This document shows, piece by piece, positions 35,114 to 44,435 of a stretch of 64,000 bases of DNA; position 1 is the first letter of the stretch, and each line of letters opens with the position of its first letter. Both the position numbers and the translations under genes were made by a program. The stretch is taken from the NCBI RefSeq assembly GCF_014646655.1, contig NZ_BMNR01000006.1, forward strand, positions 1-64,000, in the 5' to 3' direction. The notes below the pieces were generated by a model that did not search any database, had not been told where the DNA came from, and saw nothing but the letters and a program-made list of their open reading frames with translations. The stretch is from Yeosuana aromativorans. Lineage in GTDB: Bacteria; Bacteroidota; Bacteroidia; Flavobacteriales; Flavobacteriaceae.

Positions 35114-37021
35114 ATGGCACAAGTAAAAGTTCACAGTCTATTTACAGACTTCGATATCAATCTTTTTAAAGCAGGTAAACATTATAGACTTTATGAAAAA
35201 TTTGGGTCGCATATCATGACCTTGGATGGTATTGAAGGCACTTACTTTGCTGTATGGGCGCCCAGTGCAAAATCGGTTTCGGTGATTGGTGATTTTAATT
35301 TCTGGATTGAAGGCGAACATCAATTAAACGTGCGTTGGGACGGAAGTGGTATCTGGGAAGGTTTTATCCCATTAGTTGGCAAAGGGAATATTTACAAATA
35401 TAAAATCCACAGCCATCACAATGATATAAAGACCGAAAAAGCCGATCCCTATGCGCGACGTTGTGAGCATCCTCCCAAAACAGCTTCTATTGTTTGGGAA
35501 GACTCCTATAAATGGAAAGATACTAAGTGGATGAAAAAGCGCAAAAACCATAATGCGTTGGATGCACCTTACTCGGTTTATGAAGTCCATTTAGGATCTT
35601 GGAAAAAACAACTGGAGGAAAATCGGTTTTTGTCTTATTTTGAGTTGGCTGATGACCTAGTTAATTATGTGAAGGACATGAACTTTACCCATGTAGAGCT
35701 GATGCCTATTATGGAATTTCCTTATGACCCCTCGTGGGGTTATCAAATAACCGGCTATTTTGCGCCAACATCTCGTTATGGTTATCCTGAGGAATTCAAA
35801 TATTTAGTAGATAAATTACATCAAAATGATATTGGTATCATCTTGGATTGGGTACCATCACACTTCCCAGAAGACGCTCATGGCCTCGGGTTTTTTGATG
35901 GATCTTGTTTATATGAACATCCAGACAGAAGAAAAGGCTATCATCAAGATTGGAAAAGTTTGATTTTTAATTATGGACGAAATGAGGTCAAAGCATTTTT
36001 AATTAGTAATGCACTGTTTTGGCTAGACCAATACCATGCTGACGGCTTACGGGTTGATGCCGTGGCATCGATGCTGTTTTTGGATTATTCGAGAGAAGAT
36101 GGCGAATGGGAACCCAATATTTATGGCGGCCGGGAAAATCTTGATGTGATAGATTTTTTAAAAGAGCTTAATGAAGAAGTATACAGTTCGTTTCCGGATG
36201 TGCAAACCATTGCGGAAGAATCCACAGCGTTCCCCATGGTCTCCAAACCAACGTTTCTTGGCGGTTTGGGCTTTGGCATGAAATGGATGATGGGCTGGAT
36301 GCATGATACTTTAGAGTATTTTGCCAAAGATCCGGTATATAGAAAATACCACCATAACGAAATTACATTTAGTTTGGCCTATGCCTTTACTGAGAATTTT
36401 ATGTTACCGCTTTCACATGACGAAGTGGTATATGGCAAAAATTCCATTTTGGGCAGAATGCCAGGTGACGAATGGCAGCGATTTGCTAACCTACGTCTGC
36501 TGTATGGCTACATGTTTACTCATCCCGGAACAAAGTTGTTGTTTATGGGTGGCGAATTTGGACAATATAACGAATGGGATTTCCAAGGTAGCTTAGATTG
36601 GAACCTTTTGGAATTTGAGCCACACAAAAATCTGCAAACATATTTTAAATCCTTAAATGCGTTTTATAAATCCACACCGGCCCTATTTGAAAAAGCCTTT
36701 AGTGGTGAAGGTTTTGAATGGATCAGTTATGACGACCATGAAAACTCGGTGATTTCCTATCTTAGAAAAGGTAATAATCCAGAACATAACGTTGTGGTCA
36801 TTTGTAATTTGACGCCTACTATTCACCAGAAATATCAAATAGGTGTTCCCGTTAAAGGCAAACTTGTTGAAGTCTTTAATAGTGATTCCATGGAATTTGG
36901 TGGAAGTGGTGTTTCTAATAAAAAAGAAATTACCATCAAAAAACAACCGTGGAACGGGAAGGATTTTTCGGCAGAGATTACCTTACCGCCTTTGGCCATT
37001 TCTATCTTTCAATTCAAATAG
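35114..37021 (+). CDS. glgB: 1,4-alpha-glucan branching enzyme
   Basis: The 635-residue GH13 protein has a CBM48 domain (about 35-125, YFAVWAPSAKSVSVIGDFN), the branching-enzyme barrel with the nucleophile Asp315 (GLRVDAVASM), the acid Glu368 (TIAEEST) and LSHDEVVYGK, and a C-terminal beta domain. It introduces alpha-1,6 branches into glycogen. The missing extra N1 domain makes it shorter than E. coli GlgB, as in many bacteria. It starts 3 bp after the maltokinase, so the operon is tight through here. Confidence 0.97.
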   Translation: MAQVKVHSLFTDFDINLFKAGKHYRLYEKFGSHIMTLDGIEGTYFAVWAPSAKSVSVIGDFNFWIEGEHQLNVRWDGSGIWEGFIPLVGKGNIYKYKIHSHHNDIKTEKADPYARRCEHPPKTASIVWEDSYKWKDTKWMKKRKNHNALDAPYSVYEVHLGSWKKQLEENRFLSYFELADDLVNYVKDMNFTHVELMPIMEFPYDPSWGYQITGYFAPTSRYGYPEEFKYLVDKLHQNDIGIILDWVPSHFPEDAHGLGFFDGSCLYEHPDRRKGYHQDWKSLIFNYGRNEVKAFLISNALFWLDQYHADGLRVDAVASMLFLDYSREDGEWEPNIYGGRENLDVIDFLKELNEEVYSSFPDVQTIAEESTAFPMVSKPTFLGGLGFGMKWMMGWMHDTLEYFAKDPVYRKYHHNEITFSLAYAFTENFMLPLSHDEVVYGKNSILGRMPGDEWQRFANLRLLYGYMFTHPGTKLLFMGGEFGQYNEWDFQGSLDWNLLEFEPHKNLQTYFKSLNAFYKSTPALFEKAFSGEGFEWISYDDHENSVISYLRKGNNPEHNVVVICNLTPTIHQKYQIGVPVKGKLVEVFNSDSMEFGGSGVSNKKEITIKKQPWNGKDFSAEITLPPLAISIFQFK

Positions 37022-37151
37022 TTAAGTTTTGTTCAATTATACTGCCATTACATTATAAATTACTCAATTTAGCAGCCTTCTTTTTACAAAAAATGTGAGG
37101 ATTAGATTTATTTTATTTAGTATTTTGGCAACTTTATAAATTGTGTGATTA

Positions 37152-39548
37152 ATGATATTAAATACAGAACTAGAATACAAAGGGAATTTATTTCCAACCA
37201 ATATAATAGGCTACTCAAAAGATGTAGATATCCTCCACTTCACTACCGATAATAATGTTATTCTTCAATTAACCGTTTTGAGGGATAGTGTGCTTAGGTT
37301 TCGGTACACAACGGTAGGGAAATTCAATAGGGATTTTTCGTATGCCATTGATAAAGATGCCAGTAGGGGCTATAACCATTTAGAAATTTCAGAAGAAAAA
37401 GACAAATACCTGGTAACCACAGCCAAATTGATCTGTGAAATCCACAAAAGCGATTTAAGAATCTCTATTTATGATGCAACAGATAAATCAATCGTTTGTG
37501 AAGATGAACTAGGTTTTCACTGGGAAGAAAGTTATCATTTGGGTGGTGACATTGTTAAAATGAGTAAGGCATCGCAAACCGGTGAGAGTTACTACGGCCT
37601 TGGTGACAAGCCACAACACTTAAACTTAAAAGGTAGGCGTTTTGAAAACTGGGCTACTGACAGTTATGCTTTTGGTAAGGATACAGACCCTATTTACAAG
37701 GCCATTCCGTTTTACACAGGGTTGCACAACAACAAATCTTATGGGATTTTCTTTGATAATTCCTTTAGAACATTTTTTGATTTTTGCCATGAACGCAGAA
37801 ACGTAACCAGCTTTTGGGCACAAGGAGGCGAAATGAATTATTATTTCATTTATGGCCCAAAAATGCAGGATGTGGTGGCCAGCTATACCGATTTAACGGG
37901 AACGCCAGAATTGCCGCCTTTATGGGCCTTGGGCTATCATCAATGTAAGTGGAGCTACTATCCAGAATCTAAAGTCAAGGAAATCACGTCAACATTCAGA
38001 AAATTAAAAATTCCATGTGATGCCATTTATCTGGACATTGATTATATGGATGGATTTAGGTGTTTTACATGGAACAACGAGTATTTTCCAGAACCCAAAA
38101 GAATGGTCAAGGAACTGGCAGACAATGGGTTTAAAACCGTTGTGATTATTGACCCAGGCATTAAAATAGACAAAGATTATGGCGTTTTTAAGGAGGCTTT
38201 GGAAAAAGACTATTTCTGTAAACGTGCCGATGGTCCCTATATGAAAGGAAAAGTATGGCCGGGTGAATGTTATTTTCCTGATTTCACCAGACGCGAAGTT
38301 AGAGAGTGGTGGGCAGGGTTATTTAAGGAACTTATTGAGGATATTGGCGTAAAAGGCGTCTGGAATGACATGAATGAACCCGCGGTTATGGATGTGCCTG
38401 GAAAAACTTTCCCGCCAGATGTGCGTCATGATTACGACGGAAACCCCTGTAGCCACCAAAAAGCCCATAATATTTATGGCATGCAGATGGCTCGGGCCAC
38501 TTACCATGGTGTCAAGCGTTTTAATTACCCGAAACGACCTTTTGTTATTACGCGATCTGCCTATTCGGGCACACAGCGTTACACATCAACCTGGATGGGA
38601 GACAATGTGGCCTCTTGGGAACATTTGCAAATAGCAAATATCCAAGCACAACGATTAGCGTTATCAGGATTCTCTTTTGCAGGATCAGATATTGGTGGGT
38701 TTGCAGAACAACCAAATGGAGAATTATATGCCCGTTGGATTCAATTGGGTACATTCCATCCATTTTGCAGAACACATTCATCTGGCGACCATGGCGATCA
38801 AGAACCTTGGGCTTTTGATGAAGATGTCACAGATGTGGTAAGAAAATTTATTGAAATACGGTATCAACTACTTCCATATTTGTATACCGCATTCTATAAA
38901 TATTCCCATGAAAATGACCCTATCATCAAATCATTGGTGTTGTTTGACCAAGAAGATCCGCAAACACATTTTAGAACAGACGAATATATCTATGGTAACC
39001 AGATTTTGGTTTGCCCAATAAATGAACCTCATTCTAAAGGAAGGCGCATGTATATTCCAAGAGGAGAATGGTATAATTTCTGGACCAAAGAGTTAGTGGT
39101 TGGTGGTAAAGAAACATGGGTAGATTCGGATCTGGATGATATGCCTGTTTTTGTTAAGGCCGGTGCCATTATCCCTAAATATCCTATTCAACAATACGTA
39201 GGTGAAAAAACATTTGATGAAGTTTCCTTAGATGTATATTACAAAGAAGGAAAAGAAGATTCTGAGCTTTATGAAGATTCATTTGATGGTTATGATTACA
39301 CCAAAGGCCGATATAGCTTGATGAAATTCAACTTAGCTGGTAATGGTGAAAAATTAGTCATTAGAATCCATAAAAGAGGCCAATATATTACGCCTTACAC
39401 CAATTTTAAAATCAACTTATTTGGATTGCCTTTTGAGGTCAAGTCCATAAAAGTTGACAATGAAGAAGTGGCCTTAAAAGACTTGAAGTTTAAAAACAAC
39501 AGTTTGGTTGTAACCAAGGAGTTTACAAATCTTCAAGTAATAGGGTAA
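37152..39548 (+). CDS. GH31 alpha-glucosidase
   Basis: The 798-residue protein follows the GH31 layout: N-terminal beta-sandwich with YYGLGDKPQHLNLKG, barrel with DIDYMDGFRCFTWN, nucleophile Asp406 in GVWNDMNEPAV and GDNVASWEHL, then C-terminal beta domains. No signal peptide is visible, so it acts in the cytoplasm, probably on maltose, maltodextrins or glycogen-derived oligosaccharides. It follows glgB by 130 bp on the same strand. A released glucose or maltose pool would connect it to the maltokinase upstream. It could also be a separately expressed gene, as the spacing is larger. Confidence 0.93.
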   Translation: MILNTELEYKGNLFPTNIIGYSKDVDILHFTTDNNVILQLTVLRDSVLRFRYTTVGKFNRDFSYAIDKDASRGYNHLEISEEKDKYLVTTAKLICEIHKSDLRISIYDATDKSIVCEDELGFHWEESYHLGGDIVKMSKASQTGESYYGLGDKPQHLNLKGRRFENWATDSYAFGKDTDPIYKAIPFYTGLHNNKSYGIFFDNSFRTFFDFCHERRNVTSFWAQGGEMNYYFIYGPKMQDVVASYTDLTGTPELPPLWALGYHQCKWSYYPESKVKEITSTFRKLKIPCDAIYLDIDYMDGFRCFTWNNEYFPEPKRMVKELADNGFKTVVIIDPGIKIDKDYGVFKEALEKDYFCKRADGPYMKGKVWPGECYFPDFTRREVREWWAGLFKELIEDIGVKGVWNDMNEPAVMDVPGKTFPPDVRHDYDGNPCSHQKAHNIYGMQMARATYHGVKRFNYPKRPFVITRSAYSGTQRYTSTWMGDNVASWEHLQIANIQAQRLALSGFSFAGSDIGGFAEQPNGELYARWIQLGTFHPFCRTHSSGDHGDQEPWAFDEDVTDVVRKFIEIRYQLLPYLYTAFYKYSHENDPIIKSLVLFDQEDPQTHFRTDEYIYGNQILVCPINEPHSKGRRMYIPRGEWYNFWTKELVVGGKETWVDSDLDDMPVFVKAGAIIPKYPIQQYVGEKTFDEVSLDVYYKEGKEDSELYEDSFDGYDYTKGRYSLMKFNLAGNGEKLVIRIHKRGQYITPYTNFKINLFGLPFEVKSIKVDNEEVALKDLKFKNNSLVVTKEFTNLQVIG

Positions 39549-39567
39549 TTCAATAAAATTTAGATTG

Positions 39568-41394
39568 TTATTGGTCTATTGGTTTGCCCAAATAAACCAG
39601 TTTATAGCCTCTTTCAATTTTACTGATGGCTTTATTGTGGGAGGATATTATTTCTAGAACTCCTTTTTTGTCTTTAACCAACAAAGGAATAATATCGGCA
39701 TCTTTATTGGTTAACTCAATTAACGTCTCATAGTGTGCACGATCCTTGATTTCCATTTCGTGGATTTCAGGAAATTTACGGGCGACTTCTGTAAGGCTTA
39801 TAAAATCATCTGTTTGAGAAAACAAGCCTTCTTTGGGGCTTTTTTCAGGATTGTCCATTTCATCAGCAGAAATCAACCGGAATGTCCCGTTTTCACCAAA
39901 TTGCTCACTAAACTTTTCAATTGCATATTTGTTGATGTCGGCACTTCCTGTTAAGGCCATCAAGAACCCAACATCGTTAAGTTCAATGTTGTCTTCTAGG
40001 CTTTCTGAATAAATATCTGCATTAATGGCTTCCAATTGCTGTTCCCTAGCCAATTGTATGTTGGTTTGGTTGCTGTCAATAAGCACCACGTGCCGCCCAT
40101 TATCTTCTAGGTAACGACCAATTAATCTGGATACTTGAGACGCTCCTACAATTAAAATCCCTTCAGATTTAACTAGAAAAACCCCTATCATCTTAGACAC
40201 AATCCTAGCAGTAGTTGCATTGAGCAAAACAGTTCCCAATACAACCATAAACACTAATGGCGTGATAAACTGAGCACCTTCAACGCCGCTTTTGGTTAGT
40301 TTTAATCCAAATAACGAGGCAATACCGGCTGCAACAATACCTCTTGGGCCCACCCAACTTATAAACACCCTTTCATTTAATTTTAAATTAGATCCATAGG
40401 TGCTTAAAAACACGCCGATAGGCCTGATTAAAAACACAATAATGGCAAATAAAACAACCGTGTTCCAGTTATAAACCAACAGCATGTCATCTGTATTAAT
40501 ATTGGCTGCAAGTAAAATGAAAAGTATGGAAATCAATAACACGCTCAAGGATTCTTTAAAGTAAAGAAGCTCTTTTAAATACGGTGATTTAGAGCTGCCC
40601 AATACCATGCCCATGACCACAACGGCCAATAAACCAGATTCGTGCGCAAAGTTATCGGACAATACAAAAACACCTAAAACGGCTGCCAACGAAAATACAT
40701 TCAGCAAATAATGTGGAATCCAGTTTTTATTGATTGAAAAATTTAACGCATGCGCAAACGTAAAACCAAAGGTAAAGCCAAACAAGACGATTTTACCAAA
40801 CTCGATAAAAACGGTTTTGGTAAATTCTCCACCGGCATCAACACTGATAAACTCAAAAACCAATACGGCAACCAATGCACCAATAGGGTCTATTAAAATG
40901 CCTTCCCATTTTAAAACGGCCGAGACATCTTTTTTTAATGGTATGTTTCTTAAAATAGGCGTAATTACCGTAGGGCCCGTTACTATAATAAGTGCCGAAA
41001 ACAAAAAGGAAATTTCCCAACTGAGATAAAAAATAAAATGAGCTGCAATGGCTGCCCCAAAAAACGTAACCATTACACCCACGGTAATAAGCTTGGTGAT
41101 TATAGGACCTACATTTTTTATTTCACTAATGCGTAATGTAAGGCCACCCTCAAACAGAATAATGCTGATGGCGAGTGACACAAAATAAAACAAGCTCTCA
41201 TCAGGAAACAGTCCCCTACCGTTTTCATAAATTGGCTGGATCCATTTAGAACCATCTTCGCTTAAAAACTCGGCAGCAATAGGGCCTACCAACAAGCCAA
41301 TTAAAATCAAAGGTAAAATGGCTGGAATTTTAAACTTCCAAGCAACCCACTGGGCTAGAATTCCTAAAATAATTATGCCTGCTAATTCTAACAT
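39568..41394 (-). CDS. Cation:proton antiporter (CPA1/NhaP type) with C-terminal RCK domain
   Basis: The 608-residue protein has about 12 membrane helices (1-400) with the antiporter motifs FEGGLTLRISEIK, GPTVITPIL and WVGPRGIVAAGIAS. A soluble RCK/TrkA-N domain follows (about 410-590), with GASQVSRLIGRYLE as nucleotide-binding loop. RCK domains sense nucleotides or NAD and gate K+ or Na+ export. It is divergent from a second antiporter with a different architecture and converges with the GH31 gene over 19 bp. The transported ion (Na+ or K+) cannot be told from sequence. Confidence 0.9.
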   Translation of the reverse strand: MLELAGIIILGILAQWVAWKFKIPAILPLILIGLLVGPIAAEFLSEDGSKWIQPIYENGRGLFPDESLFYFVSLAISIILFEGGLTLRISEIKNVGPIITKLITVGVMVTFFGAAIAAHFIFYLSWEISFLFSALIIVTGPTVITPILRNIPLKKDVSAVLKWEGILIDPIGALVAVLVFEFISVDAGGEFTKTVFIEFGKIVLFGFTFGFTFAHALNFSINKNWIPHYLLNVFSLAAVLGVFVLSDNFAHESGLLAVVVMGMVLGSSKSPYLKELLYFKESLSVLLISILFILLAANINTDDMLLVYNWNTVVLFAIIVFLIRPIGVFLSTYGSNLKLNERVFISWVGPRGIVAAGIASLFGLKLTKSGVEGAQFITPLVFMVVLGTVLLNATTARIVSKMIGVFLVKSEGILIVGASQVSRLIGRYLEDNGRHVVLIDSNQTNIQLAREQQLEAINADIYSESLEDNIELNDVGFLMALTGSADINKYAIEKFSEQFGENGTFRLISADEMDNPEKSPKEGLFSQTDDFISLTEVARKFPEIHEMEIKDRAHYETLIELTNKDADIIPLLVKDKKGVLEIISSHNKAISKIERGYKLVYLGKPIDQ

Positions 41395-41588
41395 CCGTTA
41401 AATTTTTGTGTTAAAATAGTAATAAAAACGAGAATACTAAATCATAAAACAAACTATATTATTGGGGTGGTTTTTGTAAAACTATCGTTTAGCTGGTATT
41501 ACACAGGTCCTTTTCATTTATTTTAATTTATATTGTCCATTCAACAAGGTTTTATATATTTAAAACTTGATCAACACCCGTATTGCTT

Positions 41589-43508
41589 ATGGATTTGAAC
41601 TTTACAGTACTTTTAATAGGTTTTACTATTGTTTCCATAGCGGGATATCAAATCGCCAAGGTGTTCCAGAAAATAAAGTTCCCGTTAATAACAGGGCTTA
41701 TCATTACTGGGATTATTGCAGGGTCATCCGTATTGAAATTTATACCCAAAGAATCACTGCCCAAACTTCATTTTTTAAATGACATTGCCTTGTCCATCAT
41801 AGCCTTTTCTGCAGGATCTGAATTATACCTAAAAGAATTGCGAAGTCGCATTACAAGTATCAAATGGATGACTATAGGCCAATTGATAATTACGTTTTCA
41901 TTAAGTACGATTGTCATTTATTTTGCAGCTTCCCATATTGCCTTTATGGCAGAACTGCCCACAAAAGTCCAGATAGTCATTGCCATGTTGTTTGGTACCA
42001 TTTTCGTTGCCAGATCACCTTCTTCGGCAATTGCGGTGATCAATGAAATGCGAGCCAATGGACCTTACACTAAAACAGCTATGGGCGTTACGGTTGTGAA
42101 GGACGTATTGGTTATCATCCTATTTGCTATTTGTTTTGCAATTACCAAGGCCGTTATCCACAAAGAGCCATTGGGCTTTTCGTTCTTGCTGTATTTATGC
42201 ATTGAATTAATTCTGTCTTTTGGGTTGGGTATTTTATTGGGCAGAATAATACAAGCTTTATTGTCGTTAAAACTTCATAAATATGTCAAATCCATTCTAA
42301 TTGTTCTTATTGGGTTTGGCGTGTATTTATTTGCTTTATTGGTAAAAGCCGAGTCACATCATTTTTTACCTCATGAAATTACGCTAGAACCTTTGTTGAT
42401 GTGTATAATTGGAAGTTTTGTTGTTACCAATTACACTAAAAACAGGGTTGAGTTTATTGAATTATTGGATGATATCAGCCCGATTATCTACATTATATTT
42501 TTCACGTTAACTGGAGCTTCTTTGTCATTCCATACGTTAATCAATGTGTTTTGGGTAGCCATTGCGCTGTTTGCCTTACGGATTATAACCATTTTTATTG
42601 GAAGTGTTTTTGGTGTTATTGCAGCCAATGACAGTAAGAAATTCACTTTTATTTCTTGGATGCCCTATGTCACCCAAGCGGGTGTTGCCCTAGGTTTGGC
42701 AACTTTGATTGCCACCGAATTCCCGGGATGGGGAAATGAATTTGAAACCATCGTGATAGCCATCATCGTCATCAATCAACTTATTGGTCCGCCTTTGTTT
42801 AAATGGGCCATAAACATTGTTGGAGAAAGTCATTTAAAACATAAAACACCTGATTTTGATGGAGTTAAAGACGCCTTGATATTTGGCCTTGAAAATCAAT
42901 CCATAGCACTCGCCATGGCACTCAAGCAACAAGGATGGGTTCCAAAAATATTTTGTAAAATGGAGGATTTCACACAAAGTAATGAGCATTTTGAAATCAT
43001 TCCCGTACATGACTTTTCAAAAGAAACGTTTCAAAACTTACAAATAGAAAAAGCCGATGTGATTGTGTGCCTGCTTTCTGATGCAGAAAATTACAAAATC
43101 GCTGAACTTATCTATGAGAATTTTGGTGTTAAAGATATCATTGCCCGTTACAATGGTTCACGGATTTTCTTGAATAAATTAAAGAATTTAGGAGTACGAA
43201 TAATTGACCCATCGCTTGCCATGGTCAATTTACTGGATCATTTTGTGCGCTCACCAAATGCAGCCTCTATTTTATTGGGCATAAATTCTTCACAAGATTC
43301 CATTGATGTTGAAGTTAGGAACAAGGACATTCATGGGCTTACCCTTCGTGATTTACGGTTTCCAACCGATGTGATTGTGCTCTCCGTCATGCGAAAGGGA
43401 CGCATAATAATCTCACATGGGTTTACCAGACTTCGTCTTGGTGATATTGTAACCTTGGTGGGCTCAAAAGAAAGCGTCAACAACGTTCGTTTTAAGTTAG
43501 AATCATAA
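41589..43508 (+). CDS. Kef-type cation:proton antiporter (CPA2) with RCK_N and RCK_C domains
   Basis: From the ATG at 41589 the product has 639 residues; a TTG two codons earlier is possible. About 12 helices (1-400) carry FPLITGLIITGIIAG, FGTIFVARSPSSAIAV and PYVTQAGVALGLA. Then come an RCK_N domain (about 420-550) and an RCK_C domain (about 560-639). The RCK_N nucleotide loop (DALIFGLENQSIALAMAL) lacks the GxGxxG pattern, so ligand sensing may differ from the divergent neighbour at 39568. It probably moves K+ or Na+ against protons at the inner membrane. Confidence 0.9.
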   Translation: MDLNFTVLLIGFTIVSIAGYQIAKVFQKIKFPLITGLIITGIIAGSSVLKFIPKESLPKLHFLNDIALSIIAFSAGSELYLKELRSRITSIKWMTIGQLIITFSLSTIVIYFAASHIAFMAELPTKVQIVIAMLFGTIFVARSPSSAIAVINEMRANGPYTKTAMGVTVVKDVLVIILFAICFAITKAVIHKEPLGFSFLLYLCIELILSFGLGILLGRIIQALLSLKLHKYVKSILIVLIGFGVYLFALLVKAESHHFLPHEITLEPLLMCIIGSFVVTNYTKNRVEFIELLDDISPIIYIIFFTLTGASLSFHTLINVFWVAIALFALRIITIFIGSVFGVIAANDSKKFTFISWMPYVTQAGVALGLATLIATEFPGWGNEFETIVIAIIVINQLIGPPLFKWAINIVGESHLKHKTPDFDGVKDALIFGLENQSIALAMALKQQGWVPKIFCKMEDFTQSNEHFEIIPVHDFSKETFQNLQIEKADVIVCLLSDAENYKIAELIYENFGVKDIIARYNGSRIFLNKLKNLGVRIIDPSLAMVNLLDHFVRSPNAASILLGINSSQDSIDVEVRNKDIHGLTLRDLRFPTDVIVLSVMRKGRIIISHGFTRLRLGDIVTLVGSKESVNNVRFKLES

Positions 43509-43562
43509 TAAATTCTTAACATTTATAAGTAATTGCAAGGGTTTTGTTACTTTTGCAATAGT

Positions 43563-44423
43563 ATGAATTTATACCCCATTGATACTGGAAATTTCAAGCT
43601 TGACGGAGGTGCCATGTTTGGTGTGGTGCCTAAATCTTTATGGCAAAAAACCAATCCTTCCGATGCCAATAACATGATTGATATTGCGGCTCGTTGTTTG
43701 CTTATTGAAGACGGCAACAGGCTCATTTTAATTGATAACGGAATGGGAAACAAGCAGTCAGAAAAATTTTTTGGATATTACTATTTATGTGGAAATGATT
43801 CGCTTGAATCATCCTTAAAAAAATACGGTTTTCATCCAAATGATATTACCGATGTGTTTTTGACGCATCTGCATTTTGACCATTGTGGCGGAAGCATCCA
43901 GTGGAACAAAAGCAAGACCGGATATGAACCCGCTTTTAAAAATGCTCATTTTTGGAGCAATAAAGACCATTGGGATTGGGCCACAAAACCCAATAAACGC
44001 GAAAAAGCGTCGTTTTTAAAAGAAAATATCCTACCCATGCAAGACAGTGGTCAGCTTAAATTTACAGAGCTTCCACATGAGACCATTTTGAAAGATTCAG
44101 CACTTGGTTTCGACATTTTTTTTGCTGATGGGCATACCGATAAACAAATGATTCCAATGATTCAATATAAAGGCAAAACCATCTGTTTTATGGCAGATTT
44201 ACTTCCAACCGTTGGGCACCTGCCCTTGCCTTATGTTATGGGGTATGATACCAGACCCTTATTGACACTTGATGAAAAGGAGGCTTTTTTAAATATGGCG
44301 GCTGATAACGGCTATTTTCTGTTTTTAGAACATGATGCACACAATGAAATCATTACGGTGCAACATACAGAAAAAGGCGTGCGGCTTAAGGATATTTATA
44401 CAACTTCAGAAATTTTTAATTAA
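43563..44423 (+). CDS. MBL-fold metallohydrolase
   Basis: From the ATG at 43563 the product is 286 residues; the open frame extends 30 bp upstream with a poor start. The metallo-beta-lactamase motif THLHFDHCGG binds two metals, with further ligands in FFADGHTDKQMIP and FLEHDAH. Related proteins include quorum-quenching lactonases and other hydrolases, but the substrate cannot be named. A TACTTTTG -7 box at 43548-43555 is only 7 bp before the ATG, so the transcript could be leaderless or nearly so. No TTG box at the right distance was found. The next gene starts 12 bp downstream. Confidence 0.88.
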   Translation: MNLYPIDTGNFKLDGGAMFGVVPKSLWQKTNPSDANNMIDIAARCLLIEDGNRLILIDNGMGNKQSEKFFGYYYLCGNDSLESSLKKYGFHPNDITDVFLTHLHFDHCGGSIQWNKSKTGYEPAFKNAHFWSNKDHWDWATKPNKREKASFLKENILPMQDSGQLKFTELPHETILKDSALGFDIFFADGHTDKQMIPMIQYKGKTICFMADLLPTVGHLPLPYVMGYDTRPLLTLDEKEAFLNMAADNGYFLFLEHDAHNEIITVQHTEKGVRLKDIYTTSEIFN

Positions 44424-44435
44424 AACTAAACCCTA

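Noticed and set aside
41395-41588. Potassium- or c-di-AMP-sensing riboswitch before the antiporters
   Set aside because: No conserved riboswitch core could be recognised by eye in the short control region.
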